Shown piece after piece: positions 54,380 through 62,935 of a stretch of DNA of 64,000 nt. This DNA is from Trabulsiella guamensis ATCC 49490. GTDB lineage: Bacteria; Pseudomonadota; Gammaproteobacteria; Enterobacterales; Enterobacteriaceae. The translations under genes and the position numbers were made by a program. Where the stretch lies: NCBI RefSeq assembly GCF_000734965.1, contig NZ_JMTB01000044.1, positions 28,681 to 92,680 of the forward strand, given 5' to 3'. Position 1 is the first letter of the stretch, and each line of letters starts with the position of its first letter. A model generated the notes under the pieces. It was given only the letters and a program-made list of their open reading frames with translations, was not told the origin of the DNA and made no database searches.

Positions 54380-54775
54380 ATGGATATTGCAACTATCGCG
54401 AGCAGCGTCGTTCTGAGCGCATGTGTCGCCGGCGTTGTTTCGTTAATTAACGGTGCATGGCAACGTAAATCGGAACGAACTATTGAGGCGGAGCGCAGAA
54501 CAGCGGAAACCCGTGCAAAAATTAGAGAAATGGCCCTCACTCTTGCGATGAAAGAATGGGAACTCCATCAAAACATTTCGAAAACAAAGGGCTACACAGT
54601 CAGCGGCCCCGAGGTTTATGTTTTTCGGTATTTCCGCATGCTCAACCTGATGGAAGAAGACAAATTCACCATTGAAAATCTCAGACAAACGCAGTACGAC
54701 TCCATGCGCGCCATTGCCGCAATTCAGGCTGAAATTGAACGATACAGGGAACAAAATGGCCTCCCCACGCCCTGA
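54380..54775 (+). CDS. moron: small membrane-anchored coiled-coil protein
   Basis: A 131-residue protein encoded against the late operon between the FI-like and capsid genes, with an excellent AGGAGG five to six bases before ATG. One N-terminal membrane helix (ATIASSVVLSACVAGVVSLI) is followed by a long charged helix (residues about 28-75) and a second helical part. An own promoter and opposite orientation are the signs of a lysogenic-conversion (moron) gene. Function unknown; superinfection exclusion is one possibility only by analogy of location and membrane anchoring. Confidence 0.68.
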   Translation: MDIATIASSVVLSACVAGVVSLINGAWQRKSERTIEAERRTAETRAKIREMALTLAMKEWELHQNISKTKGYTVSGPEVYVFRYFRMLNLMEEDKFTIENLRQTQYDSMRAIAAIQAEIERYREQNGLPTP

Positions 54776-54786
54776 CTGATTAGTTC

Positions 54787-54972
54787 TCAATCCCTCCAGG
54801 TCTTTGCGTCAGGCTTGCGACCGAAAAGACGGTAAATCCCGTTAAGCACTCCTGTTGTGAAGTAATCCCTGTAACCAACGAGGAACCATGTGAACGTGTT
54901 GATTAAAAAATGTCCGGCAAGGCCACCTCCAATCCCGCATGCGAGAATGGTTAAAATGTCATGCATGCTCAC
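54787..54972 (-). CDS. small membrane protein, unknown
   Basis: A 61-residue protein with one or two hydrophobic segments (ILTILACGIGGGLAGHFLIN, TFTWFLVGY) and a basic C-terminus. Its GTG start overlaps the stop of the upstream gene as GTGA; an ATG two codons in is an alternative. It belongs to a small block inserted between the capsid and FI-like genes. Family not recognised. Confidence 0.6.
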   Translation of the reverse strand: MSMHDILTILACGIGGGLAGHFLINTFTWFLVGYRDYFTTGVLNGIYRLFGRKPDAKTWRD

Positions 54973-55193
54973 AGCACGAAACCTCCCGGATAGATGTGAA
55001 GCTTCCGCCCGCCCGGTGGCTCAAATCCCTGGATAATGGCGGCGGCAAAAACGGTCGCTCTCGGTCTGCTTACAGGCGCGTACGATTCCTCAACCACCCC
55101 GTTAATTTCTCTGACAAAGTAATAGTGGTCATTATCTCTTGTGATGATCCACCGCTCTTTCGCTTCGCTGTCCGGCATTAACGACTTATTCAT
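54969..55193 (-). CDS. small hypothetical phage protein
   Basis: A 74-residue protein from ATG 55193 after GGAGGAAGT. The N-terminal half is acidic (MPDSEAKERWIITRDNDHYY), followed by FVREINGVVEESYAPVSRP and ending HIYPGGFVL. No family recognised. It follows the major capsid gene across a hairpin and is coupled to the next small membrane protein. Confidence 0.6.
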   Translation of the reverse strand: MNKSLMPDSEAKERWIITRDNDHYYFVREINGVVEESYAPVSRPRATVFAAAIIQGFEPPGGRKLHIYPGGFVL

Positions 55194-55204
55194 ACTTCCT
55201 CCAG

Positions 55205-55232
55205 GCACCACGGCCATTACAGACCGTGGTGC
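55205..55232 (-). other. hairpin after the major capsid gene
   Basis: GCACCACGG (55205-55213) pairs perfectly with CCGTGGTGC (55224-55232) around a 10-nt loop. No T-run, so more likely an mRNA 3' stabiliser for the capsid transcript or a partial attenuator than a full terminator. Confidence 0.55.
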
Positions 55233-55249
55233 TATGTCAGTGACTGAAC

Positions 55250-56278
55250 TTACTGCACAGTGACAACAACGAATTCATCAGGATCCGGCAGCACCATCAG
55301 CGGCGCGGATTGCGTCATGGTGAATTCACGCGCAGGGTCGCCAACGGTCAGCCAGTGTTTCGGATAACGCGCTGCTGCCACAATCCCCTCAGACAGTGCC
55401 TGCGCATCCTGAATGGCACCGTAGCAACGGATACCTTCAGATGCGGTATTGCCCAGGATCATTGTACCTGCCGGCAAATAGCGCTGTGCCACGCCGTTTT
55501 CATCGATCCAGGTGGTTTTGATGACGTAAATTGCAAGGTCACCAAAATGCCCTTTAAACGACACCACACTACCCAAATCTTTCACGGCAGTTTCCAGCTC
55601 TGACACAGAGCCACGGCGGGTATCCAGTTTCTCCCTGAACAACTTAAAGCCGTTCAGTGTCTTCCAGACATCCCCGGTCATGACGGCAACGTTAATTACG
55701 CCGGATGCAAGGTCGCTGTAGGTGTCAATATCGCCGGAAGGATCAAACGTATCCTTGTTTTGCTCTGACCATTTCGTACCCGTAGCCTGCACGATGTTGT
55801 TTGCGGCGGAGCGACCAAAATCAACTTCAATCGTTGCAAATTGTTCGCCGGTCATCGTGTACTTGCCGTACAGAATCGCGTTTACCGCCTGCATTTCTTC
55901 CACCTGAACGATGGCAAACTCTTCCTGCTTGAGATTGTCAGTAAGAATTCGCATGCGACGGTATGCCGGATCGTTAAGCTGTGCCGGATTTTCACCGGGC
56001 AGGCGCTCAATTGCCTGCTGATAATTGACTTCATGCTTGGGTTTGACATAGCCGGGACGCACTACGCGGGTCTCACCACCACGGTTGCGCAGCACTTTCC
56101 CTTCCACAACAGGGGAAATATAGGCCGCGATCGGCGTTTTGCCGGTGATTTTGTCAAGCATGACCTCTTCAGTGGAGAAGTTCACGGTACGGTTAAAAAA
56201 CATATTCAGGAAAAACGCCTGAAACTTCACTTTTTGCTCGGTGTACCCAAGCAGTTGTCGGGTCGTAAACAGTCCCAT
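55250..56278 (-). CDS. major capsid protein, lambda gpE-like
   Basis: A 342-residue HK97-fold capsid subunit closely resembling lambda gpE (341): YVKPKHEVNYQQAIERLPGE, AYRRMRILTDNLKQEE, EKLDTRRGSVSELETAVKDL, SARYPK-like AARYPKHWLTVGDPAREF and ending DPDEFVVVTVQ. Together with the decoration protein upstream it fixes the head as siphophage-lambda type. Confidence 0.95.
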   Translation of the reverse strand: MGLFTTRQLLGYTEQKVKFQAFFLNMFFNRTVNFSTEEVMLDKITGKTPIAAYISPVVEGKVLRNRGGETRVVRPGYVKPKHEVNYQQAIERLPGENPAQLNDPAYRRMRILTDNLKQEEFAIVQVEEMQAVNAILYGKYTMTGEQFATIEVDFGRSAANNIVQATGTKWSEQNKDTFDPSGDIDTYSDLASGVINVAVMTGDVWKTLNGFKLFREKLDTRRGSVSELETAVKDLGSVVSFKGHFGDLAIYVIKTTWIDENGVAQRYLPAGTMILGNTASEGIRCYGAIQDAQALSEGIVAAARYPKHWLTVGDPAREFTMTQSAPLMVLPDPDEFVVVTVQ

Positions 56279-56342
56279 TGGAAAACCTCTTTTTTAATGA
56301 AAACAAACCTGAATCAGGTCTGAAACGACCCGATTTGTACTG

Positions 56343-56678
56343 TTAAGCATGGCTGATGGAACAACCGACAAAAGCATTTGCCTTTTTGACTGCATCAACG
56401 CCGGTGGGCCAGACAAGGGATTCCGTCGCAAAAGTGCCGGATTTGTAATACGTCAGGATCTGCTCGGTTCCTTCAAGCGCCAGTGCCAGAACACCGACAG
56501 CAGTACCTGAAGCAGCGCCATCCCAGACCACCAGCTTCCCGCTGGTCGTATTCAGCATCAGTGGTGTGAGTGCGGGGGTTGCAACAGTAATACCGCTTGA
56601 CGCTTTCGCAGTATGTGCTTCGTCATTTCCGGCAAAAACGCGGCGACCCTGACGGGTTTCGGTTACAGTCGTAATCAT
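56343..56678 (-). CDS. head decoration protein, lambda gpD-like
   Basis: A 111-residue trimeric protein that caps capsid three-fold sites and stabilises the expanded, packed head. The ALTPLMLNTTSGKLVVWDGAA and LTYYKSGTF segments are the lambda gpD type. Its ATG overlaps the protease/scaffold gene stop by 4 bp. Confidence 0.93.
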   Translation of the reverse strand: MITTVTETRQGRRVFAGNDEAHTAKASSGITVATPALTPLMLNTTSGKLVVWDGAASGTAVGVLALALEGTEQILTYYKSGTFATESLVWPTGVDAVKKANAFVGCSISHA

Positions 56679-57283
56679 TTTTTAAGTCCTGTTTCAGCGA
56701 GAGGTGTACCGGGAATGCTCATCATTAATGATTCCTCGGTGTCAGTTCCTGAATCACTGCCAGCCGATACCGCAGACGGGGAGTTCAGGGCCATATACTG
56801 CTCAAAAGCGCTGCTGCCACTTGAGGACGCGGCCTGTGAAGGTGAGGCGGCCAGCAGTTCACGGGCTGTTTCGACAGTCATTCCGGGCTGTGAAGCCAGT
56901 TTGTCCGCCAGCATCTCGCGACCTTTTGCCTCATCCAGCGCCAGAATTTGCGCAGACAATGTTGCCGACTGCGGCGCTGAGTTGAGGATCGGAATCGCTT
57001 TTTCAAGCGTCATGCCCGGCGTGCCGGCCAGTGCTGACGCCAGCATCTCGCGACCTTTTGCAGCATCGCACGACATAATTTTGTCCGCTTCGCTGGTTGC
57101 CGTTTCCTGTGCGGGCTGCGGTGCTGCTGACAAAATGGCTTTTGCCTGCTCAACGCTCATTCCTGGCTGGCCTGCCAGCGTCTGAGCCAGCGTTTCGCGG
57201 CCTTTCGCCTCCTGACAGTTCAGGATCCCAAGCACACGCTGATTCTCCTGCGCGGCAGCTTCTGTTGCTGTTAATTCAGGCAT
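56675..57283 (-). CDS. scaffolding protein, nested in-frame (Nu3-like)
   Basis: ATG at 57283, in frame with the protease gene and directly preceded by AGGAGGCACA, would produce a 202-residue scaffold identical to the C-terminal part of the protease protein. This is the lambda C/Nu3 arrangement. The product is Ala/Gln/Glu-rich and helical, with three tandem repeats of about 35 residues and a Ser-rich linker before the capsid-binding C-terminus. Confidence 0.82.
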   Translation of the reverse strand: MPELTATEAAAQENQRVLGILNCQEAKGRETLAQTLAGQPGMSVEQAKAILSAAPQPAQETATSEADKIMSCDAAKGREMLASALAGTPGMTLEKAIPILNSAPQSATLSAQILALDEAKGREMLADKLASQPGMTVETARELLAASPSQAASSSGSSAFEQYMALNSPSAVSAGSDSGTDTEESLMMSIPGTPLAETGLKK

Positions 57284-58186
57284 TGTGCCTCCTCTTTCTT
57301 CATTACTGATGGATGCCGCCATCACACTGACAGCATCCGCTGCGTTAACCATTTCATCAGCCAGACCGGCATCAATACCACTCTGACCGACATATACGGC
57401 TGCCTCTGTCGCCATCACCCCGGCAACGGTCAGCCCGGTATAGGTCGCCACTTTTCCGGCGAACATCTGACGCGCGGCATCGATGCGGCTCTGAAAGTCC
57501 TGTCGAATTTCCGGCGGCAGTGCTTCAAACTGGTTACCGTCAACCTTGTGCGAACCGGAATAAATCAGCGTGATGTCAACGCCTGCCTGTTCCAGTTGCC
57601 CGGCAAAACTGGCGTGAGCCATCATGACGCCAACAGAACCAATCCTTGCTGTCTGGGTTACCAGTCGCCGCGAACAGGCGCTTGCCAGCAACATGGCGGC
57701 AGAACAGGCGGTGTCATTGCACAGCGCCCAGACAGGTTTTTTGTCACGCAGCCGGTAAATCATGTCTGCGCAGTCAAATGCACCCGCTGCCTGGCCGCCA
57801 GGACTGTCAATATCGAGCAGCACCCCGCGCACTGACACATCTTCCATTGCCTGCTGAAGGCAACTGGTGATCCCGTCATAGCCGGTCATACCGGAAAACG
57901 GACGCATGGCACCAAGACGATGCACCAGCGTACCGGTGACCGGCAGCACGGCGATGCCATTGATAACCCTGTACACCCTTGCGGCACGTTTTCCGCCGGA
58001 CATGTAATCTTCAGTTTCGGCCTGGATATCAGGCGGCTGTAAAGTGACGTGCTGCTGTGGAACGGAAAGGCTTGTGGCACCCATTTCCCTGCCCAGCGCG
58101 CAAAAGAAAACCCGCGCATAGGCGGGTTCAAGTAACAGCGGCTCATTAAATGCCACTGCCGCAATGTGTGACAGATTACGGCTCAC
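56675..58186 (-). CDS. head maturation protease with scaffold domain, lambda gpC-like
   Basis: A 503-residue fusion of an S49 (SppA-like) protease and a scaffold. Protease domain about 70-290: LLDIDSPGGQAAG, catalytic Ser162 in NDTACSAAMLLAS and RIGSVGVMMAH. The scaffold part (302-503) contains three copies of an AKGREMLA..LA..PGMT-type motif near residues 327, 376 and 420. An internal AGGAGG and in-frame ATG (residue 302) allow separate synthesis of the scaffold. The protease digests the scaffold and trims the portal before packaging. Confidence 0.92.
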   Translation of the reverse strand: MSRNLSHIAAVAFNEPLLLEPAYARVFFCALGREMGATSLSVPQQHVTLQPPDIQAETEDYMSGGKRAARVYRVINGIAVLPVTGTLVHRLGAMRPFSGMTGYDGITSCLQQAMEDVSVRGVLLDIDSPGGQAAGAFDCADMIYRLRDKKPVWALCNDTACSAAMLLASACSRRLVTQTARIGSVGVMMAHASFAGQLEQAGVDITLIYSGSHKVDGNQFEALPPEIRQDFQSRIDAARQMFAGKVATYTGLTVAGVMATEAAVYVGQSGIDAGLADEMVNAADAVSVMAASISNEERGGTMPELTATEAAAQENQRVLGILNCQEAKGRETLAQTLAGQPGMSVEQAKAILSAAPQPAQETATSEADKIMSCDAAKGREMLASALAGTPGMTLEKAIPILNSAPQSATLSAQILALDEAKGREMLADKLASQPGMTVETARELLAASPSQAASSSGSSAFEQYMALNSPSAVSAGSDSGTDTEESLMMSIPGTPLAETGLKK

Positions 58187-59762
58187 GTTTCGCGCCCTCC
58201 TTTTCGGGTTTGCGACTGTCGTTAATTTGTTGCTGGTAGGTGGCGGCGATCCAGACCGGAGGGGTTAACCCTGCCTGGCGGCGCTCTTCCGATTCCCTGA
58301 GTTGCTGCGCGAAAATCTCCTGATAATCTTCACCCATTATTGCCAGTTCTTTTTCATACGTACTGAGTCCGCCTTCTATGCGCATCACGGCTTCCTGCAC
58401 CTCTTTCAGTCCGTCGATCGCCATACGGCCTGCACCAATCCATTCAGAACGGCACCAGCTCGATCGCGCCTGCCAGAACGAAAAGCGGGCTGCGGGAGCA
58501 CGGATAATACCGCGCACCAGTGCTTCTTCCAGCCAGCAGGCAAACATCTGTGACGCCTGCCGGGCAGCAATGATTTTCCGGCGGCCCATAAAATAACGCC
58601 ATGACTCGTTAGCAGAGGCGCGGGCACTGGAATAACTCACCTGCGAATAATCACGGGAAAGCTGTTCGTATGACACACCAAGACCGGCAGCAATATACCG
58701 CAGCAGACACTTTTCCAGCGCCGAGAAACCGTTATCGGAGTCCTGCGCAGTCTGTAGATTAAGCTCATCTCCGGGAAACAGATGGGGGATCCGCACGCCG
58801 CCAAGCCGTATATTGTTGGCGGTGTAATAGGTGGCGTATTTGTTCAGTATTTTGTTGAGCGGATTTTCAGCTTCAGAAAATCCGGCAGCAATATACTCGA
58901 ATGCTTTATCAGAACTCAGCTCGCTTTCAATCGTTGCGGCGTACATCGCCTTGACTATGGCCGACTGGAGTTGCGTTTTCTGGAGCGTATCAAGCATTTT
59001 TAGCTGTTCCATCACGCTGAAAAACTGGTTAGCGCCGCGTGTCTGCCCGTCTTCAAGGGGTTCAAAAATGTGGATCATCGCCGGACGCCCGGAACTCAGG
59101 GTGCGTGGAACTCGCGTAAACTTACCGGCACCGGAAAACGGCCAGTCATCTTCACAGACATGGTAGGCCAGTGCGCGACCATGTTTATCAATCTCCACAC
59201 CGGCACGAAGAAAGCGGCTGCCAATGGAATGCCCTGGCGTATCAACACGACGCGGGCTGATTGCCTTAAATCGCGTGCGGAAAACCTGCGTGGTTTCAGC
59301 GTCCCACACTGGCTGAACAAACACTTCACCGCTGAAAGCATGGCTCCCGACACCACCACGAATAAACTCAGTAAATGTGCGTTTGCCCTCCACGTCGATC
59401 TCACCAAAAATCGCGTCACAGTATTCAAACCATGCTGCTTCCACCTCGGCAACAAAGTCTTTGGCATCTTCCTCTTTCATTCCAAGATACCGCCAGTTAG
59501 GCCGGTAGCTGAGCATAAACAGATGACCGACAATGTGATCCTTGTGAAGCGCCACCGCATTCGCGGCCACGCCGTTGTTTCTGACCAGATCATCCGCACG
59601 GGCATTGCCAAGACGCAGGGAGGGGATCAGCGCCGCATCAGCGCTTTCCGCAGCGGGGATCCATTCCGCCATCTGTCCGCCAAACCCGATACCACCCCCC
59701 TGGTATCCCAGACTTTCCCGCAGGGGATTACCGTGAATATCAATCAGTGCAGGACGCTTCAT
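58176..59762 (-). CDS. portal protein, lambda gpB-like
   Basis: A 528-residue subunit of the dodecameric portal ring (lambda gpB 533). Family segments: RLGNARADDLVRNNGVAANA, HIVGHLFMLSYRPNW, GRPAMIHIFEPLEDGQTRGA and SYEQLSRDYSQVSYSSARA. It overlaps the protease gene by 11 bp and the gpW-like gene by 4 bp. Confidence 0.94.
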   Translation of the reverse strand: MKRPALIDIHGNPLRESLGYQGGGIGFGGQMAEWIPAAESADAALIPSLRLGNARADDLVRNNGVAANAVALHKDHIVGHLFMLSYRPNWRYLGMKEEDAKDFVAEVEAAWFEYCDAIFGEIDVEGKRTFTEFIRGGVGSHAFSGEVFVQPVWDAETTQVFRTRFKAISPRRVDTPGHSIGSRFLRAGVEIDKHGRALAYHVCEDDWPFSGAGKFTRVPRTLSSGRPAMIHIFEPLEDGQTRGANQFFSVMEQLKMLDTLQKTQLQSAIVKAMYAATIESELSSDKAFEYIAAGFSEAENPLNKILNKYATYYTANNIRLGGVRIPHLFPGDELNLQTAQDSDNGFSALEKCLLRYIAAGLGVSYEQLSRDYSQVSYSSARASANESWRYFMGRRKIIAARQASQMFACWLEEALVRGIIRAPAARFSFWQARSSWCRSEWIGAGRMAIDGLKEVQEAVMRIEGGLSTYEKELAIMGEDYQEIFAQQLRESEERRQAGLTPPVWIAATYQQQINDSRKPEKEGAKREP

Positions 59763-59968
59763 AAACGTACTCCGGCAGGGCCACGGCGACGACCACCGCT
59801 GATACCAAGCTCCTCTTCCAGCGTGGCAATATATCTGATCAAATCACCCACATCAGCGGGTTTATATTCCACTCTGCGGCCGTCCTTTGTGACGGATATA
59901 ACCTGTTTTCCGAGCCTCAGCGCGTGTAATACATTTCGTGCCTCCAGCAGTTCAGTCATTGTTGCCAT
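59759..59968 (-). CDS. head-tail joining protein, lambda gpW-like
   Basis: A 69-residue protein matching lambda gpW (68): VTKDGRRVEYKPADVGDLIRY and ending RRRGPAGVRL. gpW binds below the portal after packaging and is needed for FII to join. It overlaps the terminase stop by 1 bp. Confidence 0.94.
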   Translation of the reverse strand: MATMTELLEARNVLHALRLGKQVISVTKDGRRVEYKPADVGDLIRYIATLEEELGISGGRRRGPAGVRL

Positions 59969-61884
59969 TAATCACCTCCCAGCATGGCGGCCAGTTGCTC
60001 AAAAGAAAGTTCTTCACGGCGATTTTCCTGTTTTCTGGATTCAGCCAGTGCATTAAGATCAAGCTGCCAGCGCTGAACAGAGACACGCAGCGCGGCATAA
60101 GCGTAAACCAGACAGTCTAGCGCTTCGTTCCTCCGCCCTTTTGCATCCCACAACAGTTTTTTTCTGCCGTTCACCACCTTTTCAATCAACTCTTCAGCCA
60201 CAAGCTGACGGGCCTCAGCATCATTAAATATGTCCTGGTCGTCAGGCAGATGAATGGCATAGGGTGTGGGAACACTTAACGGCGCAGGATCCATTTTCAG
60301 GCGGGCATAAATCATCTCTTTGGCAGTATCACTGCCCACCTCACAAAGGAAAACACCCTGCTGATTACGTGTTTTCGGCATGTTAATGACTGGCTTGCCA
60401 TAGACTGATGCGCCTTTAATCGGCAGCACACGAAACACACCGTGTTTTTTTGCCCGCTGAAATACGAGTTGTTGATCAATACCGCCAGTGTCCCAGCAAA
60501 TACGGGCAATGGACATTTCTGTTCCATCGGCATGTCGGTATTTTTTGTTGATCACTGAATCCACCCTCAGCAGGGTTTCTTCGCGGTCGTGTCGCCCCAT
60601 GATAATGATTTTGTCGACAAGAAACGCTTCTTCGTCAGGTGCCCAGCCCCAGACATAGATTTCATAACGATCACGCTGTGAGTCGATGCCTGCCGTCAGG
60701 TACACCACCCGTTCCGGCACCTGAGCACCATAGGCACAGCGTTTTTCCAGTACTGTTTCAGCGCTGAGTTTCTCCGCGACTGCCTCTTCCCATGTCTCGC
60801 CAAGCGTGGTATTGGTGAACGTTTTCACACCATTCGGATCTTTCAGTGCGTCATACCAGTCGTACACAATCTGCACCCAGGTGGTGAACGGGCTGTATGC
60901 AGTCCAGATGTGAAAGCTGATGTTCCTCGGTGACGGAACTTCCTGCCCTTCGGCACTGAACCATGTCAGGCCATCAGTTGTCCATATGCCTTCGTTATCG
61001 TCGATCCAGCGCCCGGATGTCTGGTCAAGCTCAGACTGACGGATAACACAGCCATTGTGCTCACACAGGTAATAAACGGTTTCCGGCTTGTCTTTTTCCC
61101 ATTTCAGGCCAAATGCCGTGTCGCTGTCGCCAAACTTCAGAAACTGTTCTTCGCCACAGTGTGGGCACGGAACATGAAACCGCATGAAATGCCTGGACTC
61201 ATTTGCCGCCTTTTCGATCTGGCAAAGCCCCTTCTCTTTTGGCGTTGACCCACGAATGGATTTAGGCCAGACAGAACCTTCAATACGCTTGTCACCGAGC
61301 AGCGTTGGCGAACCTTCTTTTTCAACGTCAGGTTCAAATGATGAAAGCTCGTCGTAACACACAATATCAACCGATTTTTCACGGTAGTTTTTTGCAGCAG
61401 CGCCACCAAGACACCAGAAACCGACACCAGAAGAAAAGCGTTTCATGCTCAGCGTGTTATCCCGGTGTTTCTTACCGAACCACGGGGCAAGTGCTTTCAG
61501 ACTGTTAACATCGCGAATCGTTGGTTCCACATGGGTTTTCATGAAGTTTTCCGCGTCAGCATCTGTTGGCTGAAACAAAAGGCTGTTCCGGGATTTGTGT
61601 TCAATGAAGTACGCAACCACGCCCAGCAGCATTTTGGTATAGCCAACGCGCGCCGACTTGATCAGATTAACTGTCCTTATCAGGTCACTTCCCATCGCAT
61701 TTATGATGGCGGCCTGAAAAGGCAGTGTCTGCCAGTCTCCGGAACCATATGATGATTCTTTCGGCAATCGGTAGTATTCATCAACCCATTCAACAGCAGT
61801 CATCGGGAGCTGTCTGACGAGTGGCTGCAATCCCTCACGGATGGCTGCCAGCATATTATTCATCTGTATCGCTGATATATTCAT
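59968..61884 (-). CDS. terminase large subunit, lambda gpA-like
   Basis: Packaging motor ATPase and cos endonuclease, 638 residues (lambda gpA 641). Adenine/Walker A-type motif in LIKSARVGYTKM, Zn-type cysteines (CPHCGEEQ), acidic DIVCYDELSSFE, and the nuclease domain start AGIDSQRDRYEIYVWGW. The family cuts at cos to give cohesive ends. Its 5' end overlaps the small subunit gene by 29 bp. Confidence 0.95.
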   Translation of the reverse strand: MNISAIQMNNMLAAIREGLQPLVRQLPMTAVEWVDEYYRLPKESSYGSGDWQTLPFQAAIINAMGSDLIRTVNLIKSARVGYTKMLLGVVAYFIEHKSRNSLLFQPTDADAENFMKTHVEPTIRDVNSLKALAPWFGKKHRDNTLSMKRFSSGVGFWCLGGAAAKNYREKSVDIVCYDELSSFEPDVEKEGSPTLLGDKRIEGSVWPKSIRGSTPKEKGLCQIEKAANESRHFMRFHVPCPHCGEEQFLKFGDSDTAFGLKWEKDKPETVYYLCEHNGCVIRQSELDQTSGRWIDDNEGIWTTDGLTWFSAEGQEVPSPRNISFHIWTAYSPFTTWVQIVYDWYDALKDPNGVKTFTNTTLGETWEEAVAEKLSAETVLEKRCAYGAQVPERVVYLTAGIDSQRDRYEIYVWGWAPDEEAFLVDKIIIMGRHDREETLLRVDSVINKKYRHADGTEMSIARICWDTGGIDQQLVFQRAKKHGVFRVLPIKGASVYGKPVINMPKTRNQQGVFLCEVGSDTAKEMIYARLKMDPAPLSVPTPYAIHLPDDQDIFNDAEARQLVAEELIEKVVNGRKKLLWDAKGRRNEALDCLVYAYAALRVSVQRWQLDLNALAESRKQENRREELSFEQLAAMLGGD

Positions 61885-62365
61885 CCATCATCGCCTGTAG
61901 TTGATCTCCTGCTCGGGCACAGGCGTTGGCACCTTTTGCCACCAGCCGTTTCAGGTGTTCCACCTGCTGAGGTGATAACTCCGGAAACTGGCGCTGCATT
62001 GACAGAGGGATGGCATCAAGAATGCTGGATAAATCCATTGCCAGTTTGCTCAGTGCAAAACTGCAAAACCCGGTATCAATTAACTCACCTTCTTTAACCT
62101 GATTTTTCAGTCTCTGGCTTCTCGCCTGTTCTGCCGTCAGGCTGATCCTTTCTTTCAGAAGCTGGGTTTCAAGATCGTCATTTTCATCATCGTCAGGTTG
62201 TTGTTTTCGCTGTCGTCTTTCCCTGTCTTTTTCGATGACAGTTTTGACATCATAGAAGACCTCTCTCCCCTTCCGTTCAACCGGAATAACTCCCCATTTA
62301 TCAAAAGCCTGGACAGAAATACCGATGGAGGCAGCCATGTCACTTTTATTGAGTAAAACAGCCAT
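61856..62365 (-). CDS. terminase small subunit, lambda Nu1-like
   Basis: A 169-residue DNA-recognition subunit. Winged HTH at the N-terminus (NKSDMAASIGISVQAFDKWG), charged linker (about 45-75) and helical gpA-binding domain (KLAMDLSSILDAIPLSMQRQFPEL, as in lambda Nu1). It would bind cosB-type sites just upstream. It ends inside the large subunit gene. Confidence 0.92.
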   Translation of the reverse strand: MAVLLNKSDMAASIGISVQAFDKWGVIPVERKGREVFYDVKTVIEKDRERRQRKQQPDDDENDDLETQLLKERISLTAEQARSQRLKNQVKEGELIDTGFCSFALSKLAMDLSSILDAIPLSMQRQFPELSPQQVEHLKRLVAKGANACARAGDQLQAMMDEYISDTDE

Positions 62366-62420
62366 CTCATCTTCCCGTTTTTTGACGACAACAAAACAAC
62401 AACCAACCTCTGAAAAAAAC

Positions 62421-62457
62421 TCATAAATAGATGACCAGCGCGGGTATTCCTACCCTC
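62421..62457 (-). other. candidate cos region
   Basis: On the minus strand GGGTA-GGAA-TACCC (62455 to 62442) is flanked by GAGGG/CCGCG-like sequence and followed by CTATTTATGA. The last resembles the lambda sequence CGCTATTTATGA just inside cosN. It lies about 80 bp upstream of the Nu1-like start, closer than in lambda. Position and symmetry suggest the cohesive-end site; the nick positions cannot be set by eye. Confidence 0.4.
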
Positions 62458-62500
62458 GGTATTTTAAATCGCCAGAAAGAACCTATTAATCAATACGTTG

Positions 62501-62695
62501 CTAACATTTTGCTATCTCAATAATCTGATCGCCGAGGGTGGCAGTGTTGCGGATGTCGTCCACGATGCAGGCAGCGTGGTCTCTGCTGGTGGCATAGAAG
62601 GGGATCGCAAAAGAACGTCCGTCGCAATCCGTGTATTTGAGGTCAAACATGTACCAGTTCTGCCCGTCCACATTAACAACGGTTTTATTATTCAT
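62501..62695 (-). CDS. small hypothetical phage protein
   Basis: A 64-residue protein from ATG 62695 with GGAGAA upstream; the longer frame start lacks an SD. It shows FDLKYTDCDGRSFAIPFYAT and a short C-terminal helix. Family not recognised. It overlaps the upstream small gene by 8 bp and precedes the packaging genes. Confidence 0.6.
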   Translation of the reverse strand: MNNKTVVNVDGQNWYMFDLKYTDCDGRSFAIPFYATSRDHAACIVDDIRNTATLGDQIIEIAKC

Positions 62696-62933
62696 GTTTT
62701 CTTCTCCGGCAGCGGGTGTGTTTCTCTTCCCGACAGATGTCGTCAAACACTTTCATGATTGATTTCATTAACATGAGGTTCACAAAGTGATGATGAGTAC
62801 ACCCGGCAAGGCGGAGTTGCTCGGTAAACTCCTCCGCCGACCTGATAGCCTGCATCATGTCCTGTTTACCCTTCATAAACTCTGCGAAGTCGCGCCCCGC
62901 TCTGGAGGCGCATTCAACGATTCGGTTACGCAT
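62688..62933 (-). CDS. small helical phage protein, unknown
   Basis: An 81-residue, mostly helical protein from ATG 62933, two bases after the stop of the KilA-N gene (TGATCATG), so coupled to it. His-rich centre (GCTHHHFVNLMLMKS) and a basic C-terminus (REEKHTRCRRRKHE) could bind nucleic acid or metal, which is conjecture. Confidence 0.6.
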   Translation of the reverse strand: MRNRIVECASRAGRDFAEFMKGKQDMMQAIRSAEEFTEQLRLAGCTHHHFVNLMLMKSIMKVFDDICREEKHTRCRRRKHE

Positions 62934-62935
62934 GA

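Noticed and set aside
59070..60056. 328-codon + strand frame opposite the portal and gpW-like genes
   Set aside because: Antisense of clearly identified lambda-type genes with tight overlaps; no recognisable protein.
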